Assembly (NCBI GenBank): GCA_022559845.1 | Contig: CM040128.1 | Coordinates: forward strand, 176,010,413 to 176,074,412 | Direction of reading: 5' to 3' | Length of the DNA: 64,000 bases | Origin: Amorphophallus konjac | Taxonomy: Eukaryota; Streptophyta; Magnoliopsida; Alismatales; Araceae | Part shown: positions 11,668 through 23,525 of the stretch, piece by piece | How the letters are laid out: every line of letters starts with the position of its first letter | Numbering within the stretch: the stretch's first letter is position 1 | Notes under the pieces: model-generated | Databases searched by the model: none | Told to the model about the DNA's origin: nothing | The model's input: the letters and a program-made list of their open reading frames with translations, nothing else | Program-made: the position numbers and the translations under genes

Positions 11668-11930
11668 GGGTCGACCCCAAGGGTCGACTCCTGCCTGAGG
11701 AATTAAAATTCCAGAACCGGTTTCTTCATGGGTCGACCCCAAGGGTCGACCCTTTTCCCTCAAACTGTTTAGGCTCCAAAAAGGGTCGACCCCAAGGGCC
11801 GACCCCTGTAAACTCCAGAAGGCCATTTTTCAAAGACAACAACGGTTCCTGAAAGGGTCGACCCTAAGGGTCGACCCATGCAGCCAGGGGCATCTGGCCC
11901 CTCACGAGGGTCGACCCCAAGGGTCGACCC
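11668..11930 (+). repeat. Five GGGTCGACCC palindrome pairs in the LTR
   Basis: Pairs start at 11668, 11730, 11783, 11855 and 11908, each two 10-bp palindromes split by CAA or TAA. Eight of ten copies are perfect; GGGTCGACTC (11681) and GGGCCGACCC (11796) have one change each. They lie 140-400 bp upstream of the TATA box, in U3. Confidence 0.95.
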
Positions 11931-12068
11931 TTTCTGGTCCAGGCGGCGCCGTGAATGTGGACTCTTGTCCATGCGAGCTGGTTGACAAACCACACTTGTG
12001 TGGCTGTCCTTAAACTACTCCTTGATGTGTGGATCTTGTCTCCTAGACATCCCTTGACCGCCCTAAAC

Positions 12069-12078
12069 ATATATATAA
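12069..12078 (+). promoter_or_regulatory. TATA box of the Sirevirus-1 LTR
   Basis: ATATATATAA follows the palindrome cluster and is the only good TATA in mid-LTR. Transcription would start about 30 bp downstream. Confidence 0.6.
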
Positions 12079-12906
12079 TCCTATTGAGATGAAAACCCTA
12101 AGCAGAATTCGTATCTTCCTGAAATTTGGTTTTTTGCTCTAACCTTGTGAGTGCAGGTCGCAACCAGAAGCTACAGCCCTTCTTCTACCTTGTAGTGTGC
12201 GTGAAAGGGAAGAAAAGAAGAGGGATTCAAGCCTCCAAATTAACATCCTGCTGGTTGGCTGCGTGGAGATCAAGATCGTACCTCTTCGGAGCATAATCAT
12301 CAAGAACGTTCAACCGGCTGCACCAAGTGCTCAAGGAAATTCGCTGAAGTGATAGGGGGAGCTTCGATCAGGATAAATAATCTTCTAAACTTCTCATTTT
12401 GAATCATTTGGATTGATCTTGAATATTTGTGTAATCATAAACTCCAGATCCCTGTGTGTGGTGTTCGTGTTCGGAAACACGAACGTGTGTGTGTGTTTGT
12501 GCGCTTATGCACTTTTGGCTACCAGATCGGAAGCCGTGTATGTGTGTGTGTGTGTTTGCTGTTCTAAATAGCGTGTGTGTGTGATTCACTCGATAGTGAA
12601 GCTTTAATCCTCAAGTGTGAGGGGTGGACGTAGGGGACACGACTGTGTAACCGAACCACCTAAAAGTTCGTGTGTCTCATGTGTTGTGAATTTTCCGATT
12701 CTTGTCGAGTGGGCTTCATAGTGAGTTGAGAGATCACTACACCAGCTTTTCAAACACATTTCGCACGCATTCACGAGTGTGATCCTGTTCGTGCGAGTGT
12801 TAGTAGTTGTTTGTTTAATCAGCATCGTTTTCTTAAGGGTAGCAAAATTTTTATTAGCCAATCAATTCACCCCTCCCCTCTTGATTGCCACATTTGGGAC
12901 TCAACA

Positions 12907-13261
12907 AGCAGGAGTACATGACGTATTTCACGTCTCGATGCTAAAGAAGTATGTATATGATCCTGGCCATATTATCACTTATGACAACCTGGAGATTCAG
13001 AAGGACTTAACATATGAGCAAACGCCAATAAAGATTCTGGATCGGAAAGTGCGTCAATTAAGGAATAAAGTTATTCCTATGGTCAAGATCCAATGGAAGG
13101 AAACATGGCCATATGAAGTAACATGGGAAACCGAAGCAGTTATTCGGAAAAGATTCCCAGAATTATTCAACTGTAAGTACACTCTCCACAATCCATGTAT
13201 TGAATTTGGGGACCAAATTCTTTTAAGTGGGGGACGGTGTAGTGCCCCAGAATTTATGTAA
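12907..13261 (+). pseudogene. 3' end of gypsy pol (integrase C-terminus) of gypsy-B
   Basis: It encodes the tail of a Ty3/gypsy integrase: VHDVFHVSMLKKYVYDP, then VKIQWKETWPYEVTWETEA near 13084-13145, a chromodomain-like end found in Tekay/Del-type elements. Gypsy-1 has a close homologue at 40370-40631. Everything upstream was separated by insertion of Sirevirus-1 and is outside the window. The frame runs past the expected pol end near 13170 into the LTR, stopping at 13261. Confidence 0.85.
13226..13237 (+). other. Polypurine tract of gypsy-B
   Basis: AAGTGGGGGACGG directly precedes TGTAGTGCCCC. Gypsy-1 has AAAGTGGGGGAGGG at the same place. Confidence 0.8.
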
Positions 13262-16200
13262 GTATTTTCTAGATTATTTAATAATTCTTAGGAATTTATT
13301 TGTAATTTATAAGGGCTAAAGAGAATTATAAAAGGATTATTGAACTTTTAGAAGGCCCAATGAATTAACCTAGCCTGTTTAAAGAGCCCAAAAGGTTTTA
13401 AGGACCAAGCCCAATTGGGTTGGCCCATATTCTAGAAGGTCATTAAGGATAAATACTAATCACATATATATATTTAAATGGATAAACGAATAAAAGAGTT
13501 TTACTTATTTAAAACTCTAGCTACGTTGACTGTAACGGTCCATCGGGCGACCGTCACAGTCAAGTAACGCATGAGAGCTACACCGTTACACTATGTGTAT
13601 TCTGTGAGTTGAAGAGTTTGAGACATGTTGAACTCTGAGAACAAGAAATGTAACGGTCTATCGTGAGACCGTCACATGCCTCTAACGCACTGGCCGTAGA
13701 CCGTTACATCCTGTTAGTTCCGTAAAAGAAAGAACAAGCACAAAGATTAAAACTTTGGACTCTTATCCACTAAGGATCGACTTGGGAAGAGTTATAATAA
13801 TACTGAGGACTCTTAGAGATTAGATTATGACCAAACAAGGACTCTAGAATCGATCTAATCCTCAAACCCTAGCCTAAACTCTATAAATAAGGCATAGTTC
13901 TGAACTGTGCGACCCTTACTTTTTGGACGTAAAGAATCAAGGTAAGGAGTCATTATCTTAGGTAAGCTCTTTAGAAGTATTTATTTACAATACTTTAGAC
14001 TAACTCCCCTCCAAATTTAACATCTTTAGGTCAAGAGGTCATGGAGTTAGAGCCCAAGGAAGTTGCTGAAAAAGTCACAGAAGAAGGAAATCTAGGGCAG
14101 GATTCTCAATCCAAATCAAAAGCAACAGCCTAAGTTCAGAGGTAGGTTATCTCATGAACGGCAAAAACAACTTGATAGGACTAAAAGCCCTCTGGTTCAA
14201 GTGATTTCCATGCATTATAGATCATTGATTTCATGATTTTACTACTTCTATGCATTACATGCATCCCTTAGCCTTAATTGGACATGCCAAAGATGTATCT
14301 TGTCTAATTCATTAATACCTAAGCATGTAGTTGGCCTACACTACGTTATCATGTCTAGGGATTCATGGTATTTTAATTATAGACATGATATGAATCGATC
14401 TCTTTATGTTTTATCTAGTTTTCTGTCAGTAGATACTGTAACGCATCAGCGTAGGACCGTCACACTCATATAACGGCCCTACGACAGACCGTCACACACC
14501 CTGCTGTTTTGGATTTTCACTGTTGTCTCTAATGCACTGGGACAGACACGTTACGTTCATGTAACGGCTGGATCCAGACCGTCACGTTCACTGTGACTCC
14601 CCACCTCCAGACCGTCAGAGTCTGTGTTCTGCCAACCCCTAAGACAGAATATAACTTGCCAATATTATTTATTGTTAAGCCTAGTTACTTAAGTTTTAAC
14701 CTGATCATGTGATTTTAAGGTTATTTGATTATTCATATTAGTTATTGCCTGTTTTGGTATCTCACTTTTACTTGAGTTATGTTAATTTCATGAAGCCAAA
14801 TTATATAGTTTTGTATTATAAAGCATGACTTTTTAACGTTGTATTGACAGAGTTTTTCATCATGATTTCACACTGATTATACATATCTCTCTCTGTCAAT
14901 AGAGTCATTTTTATAAGTACATGGCACATATTCCGGTATGTTGCCATTAGTTCACACTTTGCACTTTAGGAACACCATCTTGGACATGAGGATCTCTCTA
15001 TTGGATATTCCTTCCAATGGACTAGGAAATCATTGTTTCAAGGCCTCCGTAATTCTCCGCGAGCCTGGGATTCCCACTAGGAAGCCGAGTTGGTTGTACC
15101 ATCAAAGCCCAATAACTAGAATACACTATCGTTGTTTTCTGGATCTTGTAATGTAACGACCTTGCACTAGACCGTCAGGCTCACGTAACGGCCCAATGCC
15201 CGACCGTCACATTTCACTGAGTCTAAACTATTATGCTGGACTCTGGTCACTTTAACGGCCCATTATGGACGCGTTACATAGTGTAACGGCCCATTAAACG
15301 ACCGTTACATAGCTTGTATATGTTAACCCAAGGTTTGACCAAGGGTTGATATTTCAATGATTCTAGACAAACCTTGATGATCTAGAACTTATCATATTGC
15401 TTAATAGACTTAATGAAATGGATGAAAGTTAAGGAAATATACCGTTATGCTGCCGATTTATTCTATAAGCATAACATAGTTTAAATGTCATTCTTGATCT
15501 CATATATTCAAATTAAAGCATTCATTCATTGATTATTGTTACCATGGAATTATTGAACTTATTACATTCTTGGCCATACGTTACTGTTACATGCGTGGAA
15601 GTAGCTTAATTTCTAACTGAAGATGCGATCGAGCACTGATTGTGTTCAAGGGCTCTATGCTAGTCCCCTCGGCTGATTGCCGGAAACATACTATTTTATA
15701 AACCATGGGGTATGATGCTACTGGCATCGTATTGCGCTGGGAGTACTATTTCTATAAATAAGTGAAGATCCACGGCACGACATGACTTTCTTGCTTGATA
15801 TTCCACAGAAATTCACGAACTATGTACTCAAAAGAGACTAGTGTGATGAATATGTGGCTTGCTAGTACAATCTCGTTACATTCTTGTTCATGGAAGACCA
15901 ATATTATGTTCTTGTTATATTCTTGCTAGTTCATTCTTGATCATTCTATCTTACATGATTATCTTGTTACTTTGGTTTAAACGCGTGATCGATTCGCATT
16001 CGCTTGATTTTACCTTATTCTTTAGAGCTAAATTTTTAATTACTTTAATAGTGCCTTCATGTTGATGCGAAGATACCTACCGGGCAAGTGTGCTCATTAC
16101 CTATTTCCAATATTTTTTAGGAGATGGAAATAGTTCAAATTCGGATTCGGGTGATTCAAGTAGCGGGTCCGAGAGCGATTGAATGTTGTTATTACAAGAG

Positions 16201-16380
16201 TGAAGACATAGGAAGTTTATAATGTCTAGATTGAGTCAATGTAATTTTCCTATTTCTTGAGTCTAGTAGAATGAAAATCAAATTAATGATTGTATCTTTG
16301 AATATTGAGCATTATGATATGAAGTTGATTAAATCCTGTGCAATTGCATTTACTTGTGTGATTGTCTCGCGCTCTGATTG
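13238..16380 (+). repeat. 3' LTR of gypsy-B (about 3.1 kb), last bases missing
   Basis: It begins TGTAGTGCCCC. Internal stretches match the gypsy-1 LTRs, for example the segment at 14990-15090. Near 16375 it still resembles the gypsy-1 LTR end but lacks the final GGGGCGTGACA, so it is truncated by about 20 bp and no target duplication can be read. Between 13530 and 15310 it carries at least nine inverted repeats of the form AACGG...(C)CGTCAC/CCGTTAC. Confidence 0.75.
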
Positions 16381-16384
16381 ATTC

Positions 16385-19003
16385 TTGCTTGCAAGAGGCT
16401 TACCATGCCGGCTGTTCGCCCCCGAGCGAGTCTTCCGCTGTAATAAAGGCTCGGGGCGTGAGAAGAGATATCCCCCCCTCAGGAGGGTTTATTGTACTGG
16501 GTTCCTCGATTGGCTGAGAGACCGGAGGAGCTTCTTCTCCCCCTTTGTCTTGGCAGGGAGGCAAAAAGGATTCCTCGACGGCTTGAACCGAAATTCTAGC
16601 TTTGGCGGAGATTGGGGTCAAGATTTTCTCTCCCTCATCCCCAGAGCTATCGGATTTAGCTTCGACTCTTGCTTGATCGTCGGCTGGTGGTACCGAGCCT
16701 ATGACGTTAACTGCGTAGTGGGCGCGGAAGTCCCGGTCCTGGTCGTAGCCAAGCCCCCTGGTATCCTTATGGAAGGATGGGGGTTGCCCCCGGCCCGGGG
16801 AAGGGTCCCACAGTCGTCGGAAGTATCTTTGTTGGATAGAGGTCTGCCACAGGGGAATGTGTTATTTCAAACACATCTTTTGAATATGCGGCGATAGGTC
16901 GCCCCACACCTGAATTGCTTCAGGGGTGTTATCGGCTTGCCTAGACAAGCCGAAGTCGTCATCCGGCGGGGCCTGAGGGACCATGTCTCCTTTGTAGAAG
17001 ACAATGGGTTTGTCCCTGTTAGCCTTCTTCTTGTTCCGGCGTTGTCGCTTGAAGGTGACAATGAATGTCGTCAGCGACTCGACATTGTGCTCCTCGGATG
17101 CACACGAGAGCTGGAAGCAGTCTGGTGGCAAGCATATACTCTTGCCAATAGCCCGGCTAATAAGGTTAGCCTCAAAGTCGATCTGGCGCCTCTTAGGGCG
17201 ATCTGGGGTTGACTTGGAGCTGAGGCGTAGCCGGTGGAGCTTGGCCTTTTCCTCGTCAACAGAGAAGAGGTCATCATCATCTTCCTCTGAGAGCCAACCA
17301 TTGCTTTTGCTTTTGATCATGGGGTACGGACTAATCCCCTTGAAGTAGAATGCCACGTCGGCTAGGTTACATTCTGCTGGTGTAAACGGCGACAGGTCTG
17401 CAAAGACCTTATGTTGCTCTCTGTCCTTGGCATATTTGATGCATTGGTGGAGAGTTGACGGGACGACCCAGTTTTCATGGAGCCAGGGTCTGCCGAACAG
17501 CATCTTATAAGACGTGTTGGAGTCGATGATGTAGAATGTTGCCTTGGAGGCAAAATCATCGAGCACCAGATCGACGTCTACCTGGCCGAGGACGTCCTCG
17601 GTGTTCTGGTTGAAGCCGGATATCTTGACCGCCTGGACCTTCTGGAGGTATGGGGTCAGATATAGAGACTTGAATGTCTTGAGCGGCATGATGTTAACAA
17701 CGGCACCGGCATCCACCAGGATCCGGTTCACATCATGTCCGTTGATCTTCCCCTTCATATAGAGAGGACGGTTGTGGCACGGAGGAGAAAGCAGCATGTC
17801 TTTCTCCGTGAAGGTGATGGGGGCTGCGAAGGCTCCATAGGCAGCCACCTTCATTTCCGCGGCATGCGCTTCATAAACTTCTGGCTCTTGGAGTATTTTG
17901 ATAAGGGTCTCCCTCAGATCCTTACTCCAAGCGATGGCTTCCCAAATTGAGATGCTGGCGGGGAAGCGCTTCATCTGGTGGAGGACCTTCTGGTCAGCTC
18001 GGGCTCGAGCATCCTCCAGAGAAGGTAGTATGTCAGGTTGAACCTTCTGCGAGCTGCCGTGCTGTTCCCCATCGGGAAGTTGCATTGCTTTGCCCTTATC
18101 ACTAGGACCAGATCGACCTTGATCACCAGCGGGCTCTTGGAACAGGGATGCCAATGACGGCTCTTCTGGGGGTGATTGGCGGGTTGGCTCATCCTTGCCG
18201 GACGGTCCCGCTTGCTCTGCTACAGAAGTCGATACTGGTGTAGGGACTGGGAGGCTGGAAGTAGCCTCTTTGCTGCCGGAAGGATTGAAGATGCCGGGTC
18301 TGCCCCGAATTTCTACTTCCGGAATGGGAGCTGGTTCCTCTCCTCGAAAGAGGATAACTCACTCCGGATCGAAGGTGGACGGAGAGAGGGCTAACTCGGG
18401 AGTTCTCCCACGACCTCTACCACGTCCCCGGCCACGACCCCGACCACGGTCGGTGTGCTCTGGAGCTGGTTGGAGCCCAAGGGGGGCGTTAGCCCTTTGT
18501 CTTGTCCGGGAGGCTACTGGCTTGCCCCCCCGAGAAGCGTTGATATTGTCGGGAGGTGGGATGGCCACCATATTGCAGGTGCAGTGTCGGAGCATTTCTT
18601 CCAGCTGCCCTGTGGTAATCTCCTTGTCTTTATAGCATAAGGAGAGCTCGTCAGGGATCACGAGTCTTTCGCCGTTCTTGAGCTTTTGGATCATCTCTTG
18701 GACCCAATTTCTGAGGCAGGCTCGTTTCTGCATTTCTTCCCACGGGATGTAGCTGTCGAGTGGGAGAGCCCCAATAGGACGAAGGGGAACGTATTCCTCC
18801 AGGTCATCAATGAGTCATTGGAGCCTTTGGAGAGGCATTAGCTTGACCGAGTATTGTAGGGCGGCTGCTTGTTCAGCCTGTTTCTTGAGCTGCCTTCTGA
18901 AGTTCTTCCTCCTGTTTTTCTCTTATCTCTTGGCGATAGCCATCTCCAAGGGAGTAGGAGGGAGAGGTGCCAAGGCCGAGTTGACAAATCCTGGTGAGGA
19001 TAT
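16385..19003 (-). pseudogene. Tat-like gypsy polyprotein: linker, RG-rich segment and aspartic protease
   Basis: The best open part is 18154 to 16862, 430 residues. The protease core reads ILVDAGAVVNIMPLKTF with downstream TSYKMLFGRPWLHENWVVPS, the typical Tat-lineage pair. The catalytic triplet is D-A-G. The same frame continues upstream to about 18733 and beyond, broken by TGA at 18359-18361 and another TGA near 18810, both replacing expected CGA. An arginine-glycine run (18400-18450) resembles an RGG nucleic-acid-binding box. Downstream of 16862 a low-complexity linker runs to the junction with gypsy-B. RT, RNase H and integrase would lie beyond it and are absent. It may be the continuation of the gag at 24-26 kb, split by block T2. 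Confidence 0.75.
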
Positions 19004-19149
19004 CTCCGAGCTGATGTCTTTGCAGGGTGAGGTCGTTGACTCTTCCTCGCCTGGATTTCAATCTAGGCGCCTTCCGCTTTTTGTATATGGAAGGTGGCAT
19101 TAATCGCCTGCTCGATCACCTCGAGCGGCAATTCCTGGTATGCCGGAAT

Positions 19150-19470
19150 GCTGGGACTGGCGTCCAAAGATGTGTTCGTGGTTTGGTGCCTTACCCGCGG
19201 TGGCAGCGGGAGCCTACGAGGAGTCGGTAGGCTGGTACTGGCGTCTGAAGACGTGTGTGCGGTTTGATGCCTTAACCGCGGTGGTGATGGAGATGTCTTC
19301 CACTGAGCCGGTGCGTTGGAACCGATGTTGGGGGACACGTGCGCGGTTTGATGCCTTACCCGCGGTGGCGGTGGAGATGTCTTCTGCTGAGCCGGTGCAT
19401 CGGGACCGGTGTTAGAAGACATATGCCCGGTTTGATGCCTTAGCCGCGGTGGCGACGGCTTCTGTTGAGA
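19150..19470 (-). repeat. Four-copy tandem repeat of about 84 bp in the polyprotein linker
   Basis: GTTTGATGCCTTACCCGCGG recurs at about 19180, 19262, 19346 and 19431. Translated on the - strand each unit gives a Pro-rich run followed by RVRHQTAH, so the period (28 codons) keeps the frame. It probably encodes a disordered linker. Confidence 0.7.
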
Positions 19471-19487
19471 AGCGGGCGGAGAGGGAC

Positions 19488-20165
19488 ACTGGTCGTCCTA
19501 CTCCTTAGTCTTGCCTTTGCAACCATGCTGAGAGCTGGGCCTGGCAACCATTGACAGTGTCGCGGGACATTATCGCTCTGCACAGTTATCCCGACTTTGC
19601 GGAATGGAGGAACCTTGTGGCGGTGGCCCCACCACTTGAATCGAAGCCGCTAAAGACTCCGAAGATGTCTTCTTTGTACTCCGGAATGTGTCAATAGGTA
19701 GGCGAAGAGGACGGAACGGCCCCTTCGCTGGGGAGGTGTCACGAGGCTGAGGTGGGGCCTCACCCTGTTTTTACTTTCCCTTCCTATCCGTGACTGTCGA
19801 TGGCGGAGATAGGACAGGAGGAGGACCAGGAAGAGCTGCAGAGCCTGTCGTCGTCTCTCCCAATAAAACGTCCTCCCGGGCGAGGAGGACCCGGAGGAGA
19901 ATGGCAGTGTCTTCTTCAGGAAAAGGGAGAGACTTTAGCTCCCGCCAGGGCCGCCATTGCACGGCCGAAGTGGCCGGGGTTGGCTGGCTAGCTGTGGATG
20001 TCTGGGAGCCCTCGAGGGCCGGAGGAGCAGGGGAATGGATGACGTTGATCGAGAAGTTGGTCGGCTCCGTCTCTTGACTGGCCTCCTGCTCTCTACGCCT
20101 TCGCAGTCGCTCGAGTGCTTCTTGGTTGTCAGTCCGAAACTCGAACCATTCTGGAGGATGCTGGT
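19488..20165 (-). pseudogene. Degraded upstream coding of the same - strand polyprotein
   Basis: Segments such as HPPEWFEFRTDNQEALERL (about 20100-20160) followed by a Ser/Pro/Thr-rich linker can be read on the - strand with stops and shifts. I do not recognise a domain. Its right end coincides with the proposed edge of block T2. Confidence 0.4.
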
Positions 20166-20622
20166 AAGGCAGTGTTGACAGCTAAAATATGAACAAAGAT
20201 AAAGATGGGACCAGACCAGCAACGAAGACTGGAAGATGCCTGCAAAGTCAGGATTGAGGGAGGATCCTCACCACCAACCAATTGCCCGGCTAGGACCATC
20301 TCAGGCCTGGCTAATGTCTGGTGTTATCGTCACCATTCAGATGGCAATACTGGTAAAACCCCAGTTTGTTCACTGATGGAACCTCGAGATGATCTCGATA
20401 CAAGATATATCATCAATGAAAAAGCCCTTTCGGGTGATGATGCCCTTGAAAGACCCAAATGGGCCTGTGAAAGTGGCTAAAATGCCTTAATTGGGCTTAC
20501 AAAGGTGGTGCCGAGAGCCACTTGCTAAAGCCCAAAGGGGGGGGATGCCGAGACCCCTCGAATGGGCGCACTGGGAACTAGTGCTGCAGGCACGCCGAAT
20601 GCCATCGCCGTGAACGTGGCCC

Positions 20623-20629
20623 TATAAAA
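20623..20629 (+). promoter_or_regulatory. TATA box of block T2
   Basis: CCCTATAAAACCC is followed by a long GA-rich leader. T3 has the same arrangement, TATAAAAGG on the - strand at 49440 followed by a GA-rich leader. Confidence 0.5.
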
Positions 20630-21888
20630 CCCATTGCTTCTCCCACAAGAAAGGGGGCGGATAGACAGAAAAGAAGAAAAGAAAGAGGCAAAAGAAAAAA
20701 TTGCGAAGAGATAGCCAGAAAGAAAAGAGATAGGAAAAGAGAGGGAGAGAGTCTCCGTCGAAAGAAGAAGCAGAAGAAGGGAAGGAAGAGAGGCTCCAGG
20801 TGGGCTGATAGGGGGAGGGAGAGGAATCAATACTCCACCCTCCCCCCATGTTCGATGTTTCTTTTTCTTTCTGTTTCTTATTACTGATTCTCCGTATGAA
20901 ATAGTAGAAATCTTGATGTTTGGATCATTCATATGATTCTCTCCCTTTTTCTCCCCTGTATGTTTCTTGGCTTCAGTTCTGTAGTTGATGTAAATGATGG
21001 TGAGATGAAATAAATGCAATGGCCGTGATGGATTTTAGGCGATACGATCTTCCTTTATCTCCATATGTATGCATACTGTTTGTATGAATGCCCCATGGGC
21101 GAAATGACTCAGGCTTCGGAGTCAGGTCTGTTCTTCGAACAGGGATGAAGGTAGAACCCCCACCCTTGTTCAATGGGTTGCTGGGTTCTATTCTCCTCTC
21201 TCTTCCTGCTTCAATGATATGCCCTCCGTATGTGTTTGATTCTTGCCCTCAAGCCTCTTGTGCTGTCCGGGAACCAGAGACATCAATCTCTTGGTTCCCC
21301 GGACTGCCGGCTATAAAAGATACGTTTGAACCCGCAGACGAATGCAACCCTGGATCTTCATTCCAATCGATTGGATGATTAAGGCCTGGGGTCCCAGCAT
21401 CGAGGGTTCTTTCATCGTCGTTTTGCTTCTCAGATGATGCTATGCTGGTCTGGGGAATCAGAGACAGCCATCTCTTGACTCCCCCAGACGTCTGGCAGCA
21501 GACATGGCAATATAACAGATAAAGGCTACTCAGTCCCGTCGATGATCTCTTCCCCCCCCTGATGATTCGGCCTCTCAGATCCCTTGGCATCCTTCTAGCA
21601 GAGGTGTTCGTGAAATCTCCTCATACACCCCCGATTCAGCCTCAATCTGAGCCATAAAACCCAGAAATTCCAGAAACAGAGCATCGTTCTTGAGCTCTGA
21701 AACCTTGAAGTCCTTCTGCATTCCATCTTCTCGGCGTGCGAGTTTCCCCGCCGAGAACCGTAAGGCCGAGAGGCCTTCCCCTCCTTTCAGCTAAACGACA
21801 AGCCCTTGTTTTGTGAAAACCCCACAGCCCACAGCCTCCCGGCGCTAGGCTCCCGGCGCGGCCATGAGCGCGCCGGGAAGCCTTGTGC

Positions 21889-22290
21889 CGAGAGCTCCAC
21901 CCACCAAAGGCCCCACGCCGAGAAGCCTCTTCCTTCTAGCCAAAGGCCATGCCGAGATCTCCTTCCAGCCAAAGGCCCCGTGCCGAGAGCTCCATCCACC
22001 AAAGGCCCCATGCCGAGAGCTCCTTCCATCCACTAAATGTCCACGCCGAGAGCCCTCTTTGTCCACTAAAATGTTCGCGCCGAGAGCCCCCCTTGGCCAA
22101 TCAAAGACCATGCCGAGAGCCCCCTTCTTGGCTGATCAAACCCCTGGCCGAGACCCTCTTCAAGCCACTAAAACCCATGCCGAGACCCCCTTGGCCAACC
22201 ATCAAAACCCACGCCGAGAACCCCCTTGGCCAGCCAATGAAACCTCCGCCGAGACCCTCCTCCGGCCGATAGAAAAGCACGCCGATACCC
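21889..22290 (+). repeat. GCCGAGA array, about 13 copies of a 33-bp unit
   Basis: GCCGAGAGCYCC-type cores recur from 21889 to 22281 at 29-36 bp spacing, separated by variable CCACTAAA or CCAATCAAA spacers. A second, denser GC-rich patch with GCGCGCCGAGA cores lies at 22920-23230. Several long ORFs through it are by-products of the repeat. Confidence 0.8.
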
Positions 22291-22576
22291 CTGCTTTGGC
22301 CAATGAAACCCAGTCCAAGGCCCTCCTCTGCATTGCCACCCTTCGACCCTTTTGGTTCCCTATACATCTGTCTAGGGGATGCTCAGAGATCATCATATGT
22401 GCCCTGAGGTGGTATAATAATGGGGAGGACCTCCCCTACATTCCTATGTCCCGGATTTGATTCACATGCAACCCCGTGGGTCTGACGGACCTTGTCTTTA
22501 CAAGGGTTTCGTCGGTCTCCAAGAAGGGGAATAGTGACCGATGCTAGAGACATGTACAGTCTCCTTGAGCCTTAGT

Positions 22577-22690
22577 GCTCTCCCACCTTCCGGCTTTCAT
22601 CCCGGCACTCCGTGGATGTCAGCCTATACCACTCTCTGGCAAATGCTCGGTCCAGGGGAGGTGCTGCCAAAATTCTCTCAGGAGACGAAA
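22577..22690 (+). repeat. Conserved non-coding module, copy 1
   Basis: The cores are GGCTTTCATCCCGGCACTCC, GTGGATGTCAGCCTAT and GGGGAGGTGCTGCCAAAATT. Relatives are at 23441-23525 (+), 32464-32560 (+) and 48765-48865 (-). There is no coding potential. Confidence 0.7.
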
Positions 22691-23440
22691 GTCGACATCA
22701 GTTTGTCCCTCGGGCTCTGCATGATAATGGTGACGGGGTTTCCCTCGACCCTAGTCTTCCTAAATCCCTATTCTATCCTGATGCTTCTGTAAAGCCCAAT
22801 TCTAATCCAGCTCAGATTTGATGAACTGATCCACTTTGACTTCACAGAACCTAGCTGGCTCGTCCTGAATCGTCAAGAAACCCAAAATAGACCCACCGGA
22901 ACCCCCTACGGGTCCTTACGGCGCCAGAACACCAACATTCTCTCGGCGCCATAGCTCTCGGCGCGGCCCTGAGCGCGCCGGGGACCCTCGCGCCGAGAGC
23001 CACCCCCTTGGCCCTCTTATCAGCGCGCCGGGAAGCTCACGCCGAGAGCCTCCCTGGCTTTCTTTTCTGCGCGCCGAGAAGCCCCATTGGCCTTCTCCCT
23101 TGCGCGCCGGGAAACCCCCCCTTGGCCCCCTGCGCGCCGAGAAGCCCACACCTATGGCCATTTGGCCCTTGCGCCGAGAAGCCTACGCCGGGAACCTCTC
23201 GGCCTCCTTGCCTTCACGCCGGGAACCCATCCCCGCAACCTGACCTGCGCAGGTCGATCCGCGTGCGAGGGCGCAACATTGAGCGTTCGCTCACTTTCCG
23301 TCGTCCCGCATCGGGTTCATGAATAACCCCTTTAGCTCGGGAGGGCTCTGCCACTGCATGAGTTCCACCGGCTTCTACAGGGAATACCAAATATTGCCCC
23401 ATGGCAAATATGCGATTCGGGAAGTTCAACACTTCTCTCT

Positions 23441-23525
23441 CTCTTGGCTTTCATCCCAGCACTCCGTGGGTGATAGCCTATTTCCCCCTGGGCATAACCC
23501 AGATAAAGGGAAGATGCTGTCGAAA
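23441..23525 (+). repeat. Conserved non-coding module, copy 2
   Basis: It shares GGCTTTCATCCCAGCACTCC and GTGGGTGATAGCCTAT with copy 1, 864 bp away in the same orientation. Confidence 0.65.

Larger units (their letters stand above)
1..12906 (+). mobile_element. Sirevirus-lineage Ty1/copia element (Sirevirus-1), 5' end outside window
   Basis: The order is 5' LTR end, primer-binding site, gag, pol (protease, integrase, reverse transcriptase, RNase H), an extra ORF, polypurine tract and 3' LTR. Sirevirus hallmarks seen are a long gag with coiled coil and two zinc knuckles, an additional ORF after pol, and a polypurine tract of the AAAGGGGGAGA type just before an LTR starting TGTTG. It is dead: gag has an in-frame stop, and pol and the extra ORF have frameshifts. 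A younger element (T6) interrupts its 3' part. The right flank from 12907 is gypsy pol sequence, so the element landed inside another retrotransposon. Its left target duplication is outside the window; the right one would be AGCAG. Confidence 0.95.
11259..12906 (+). repeat. 3' LTR of Sirevirus-1 (1648 bp)
   Basis: It starts TGTTG and ends CAACA. It contains the palindrome cluster (11668-11930), a TATA box (12069) and two GT-rich microsatellite patches (about 12480-12580). The final 332 bp equal the 5' LTR fragment at the start of the window. Confidence 0.95.

Noticed and set aside
11668..11930. CRISPR-like repeat array
   Set aside because: Spacers are not uniform and repeats are palindromic pairs in a plant LTR. 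CRISPR is not expected here.
16385..16897. 170-codon + strand ORF
   Set aside because: Antisense of the Tat polyprotein linker; the - strand reading continues the protease ORF and is better supported.
20165..20222. TTGTTCATATTTTAG as an intron acceptor in the - strand polyprotein
   Set aside because: Looks like a 3' splice site, but it coincides with the proposed edge of T2 and no matching donor is evident.
21787..23330. Many overlapping ORFs of 60-198 codons in T2
   Set aside because: By-products of the GCCGAG arrays. Overlaps in all frames, no domain.
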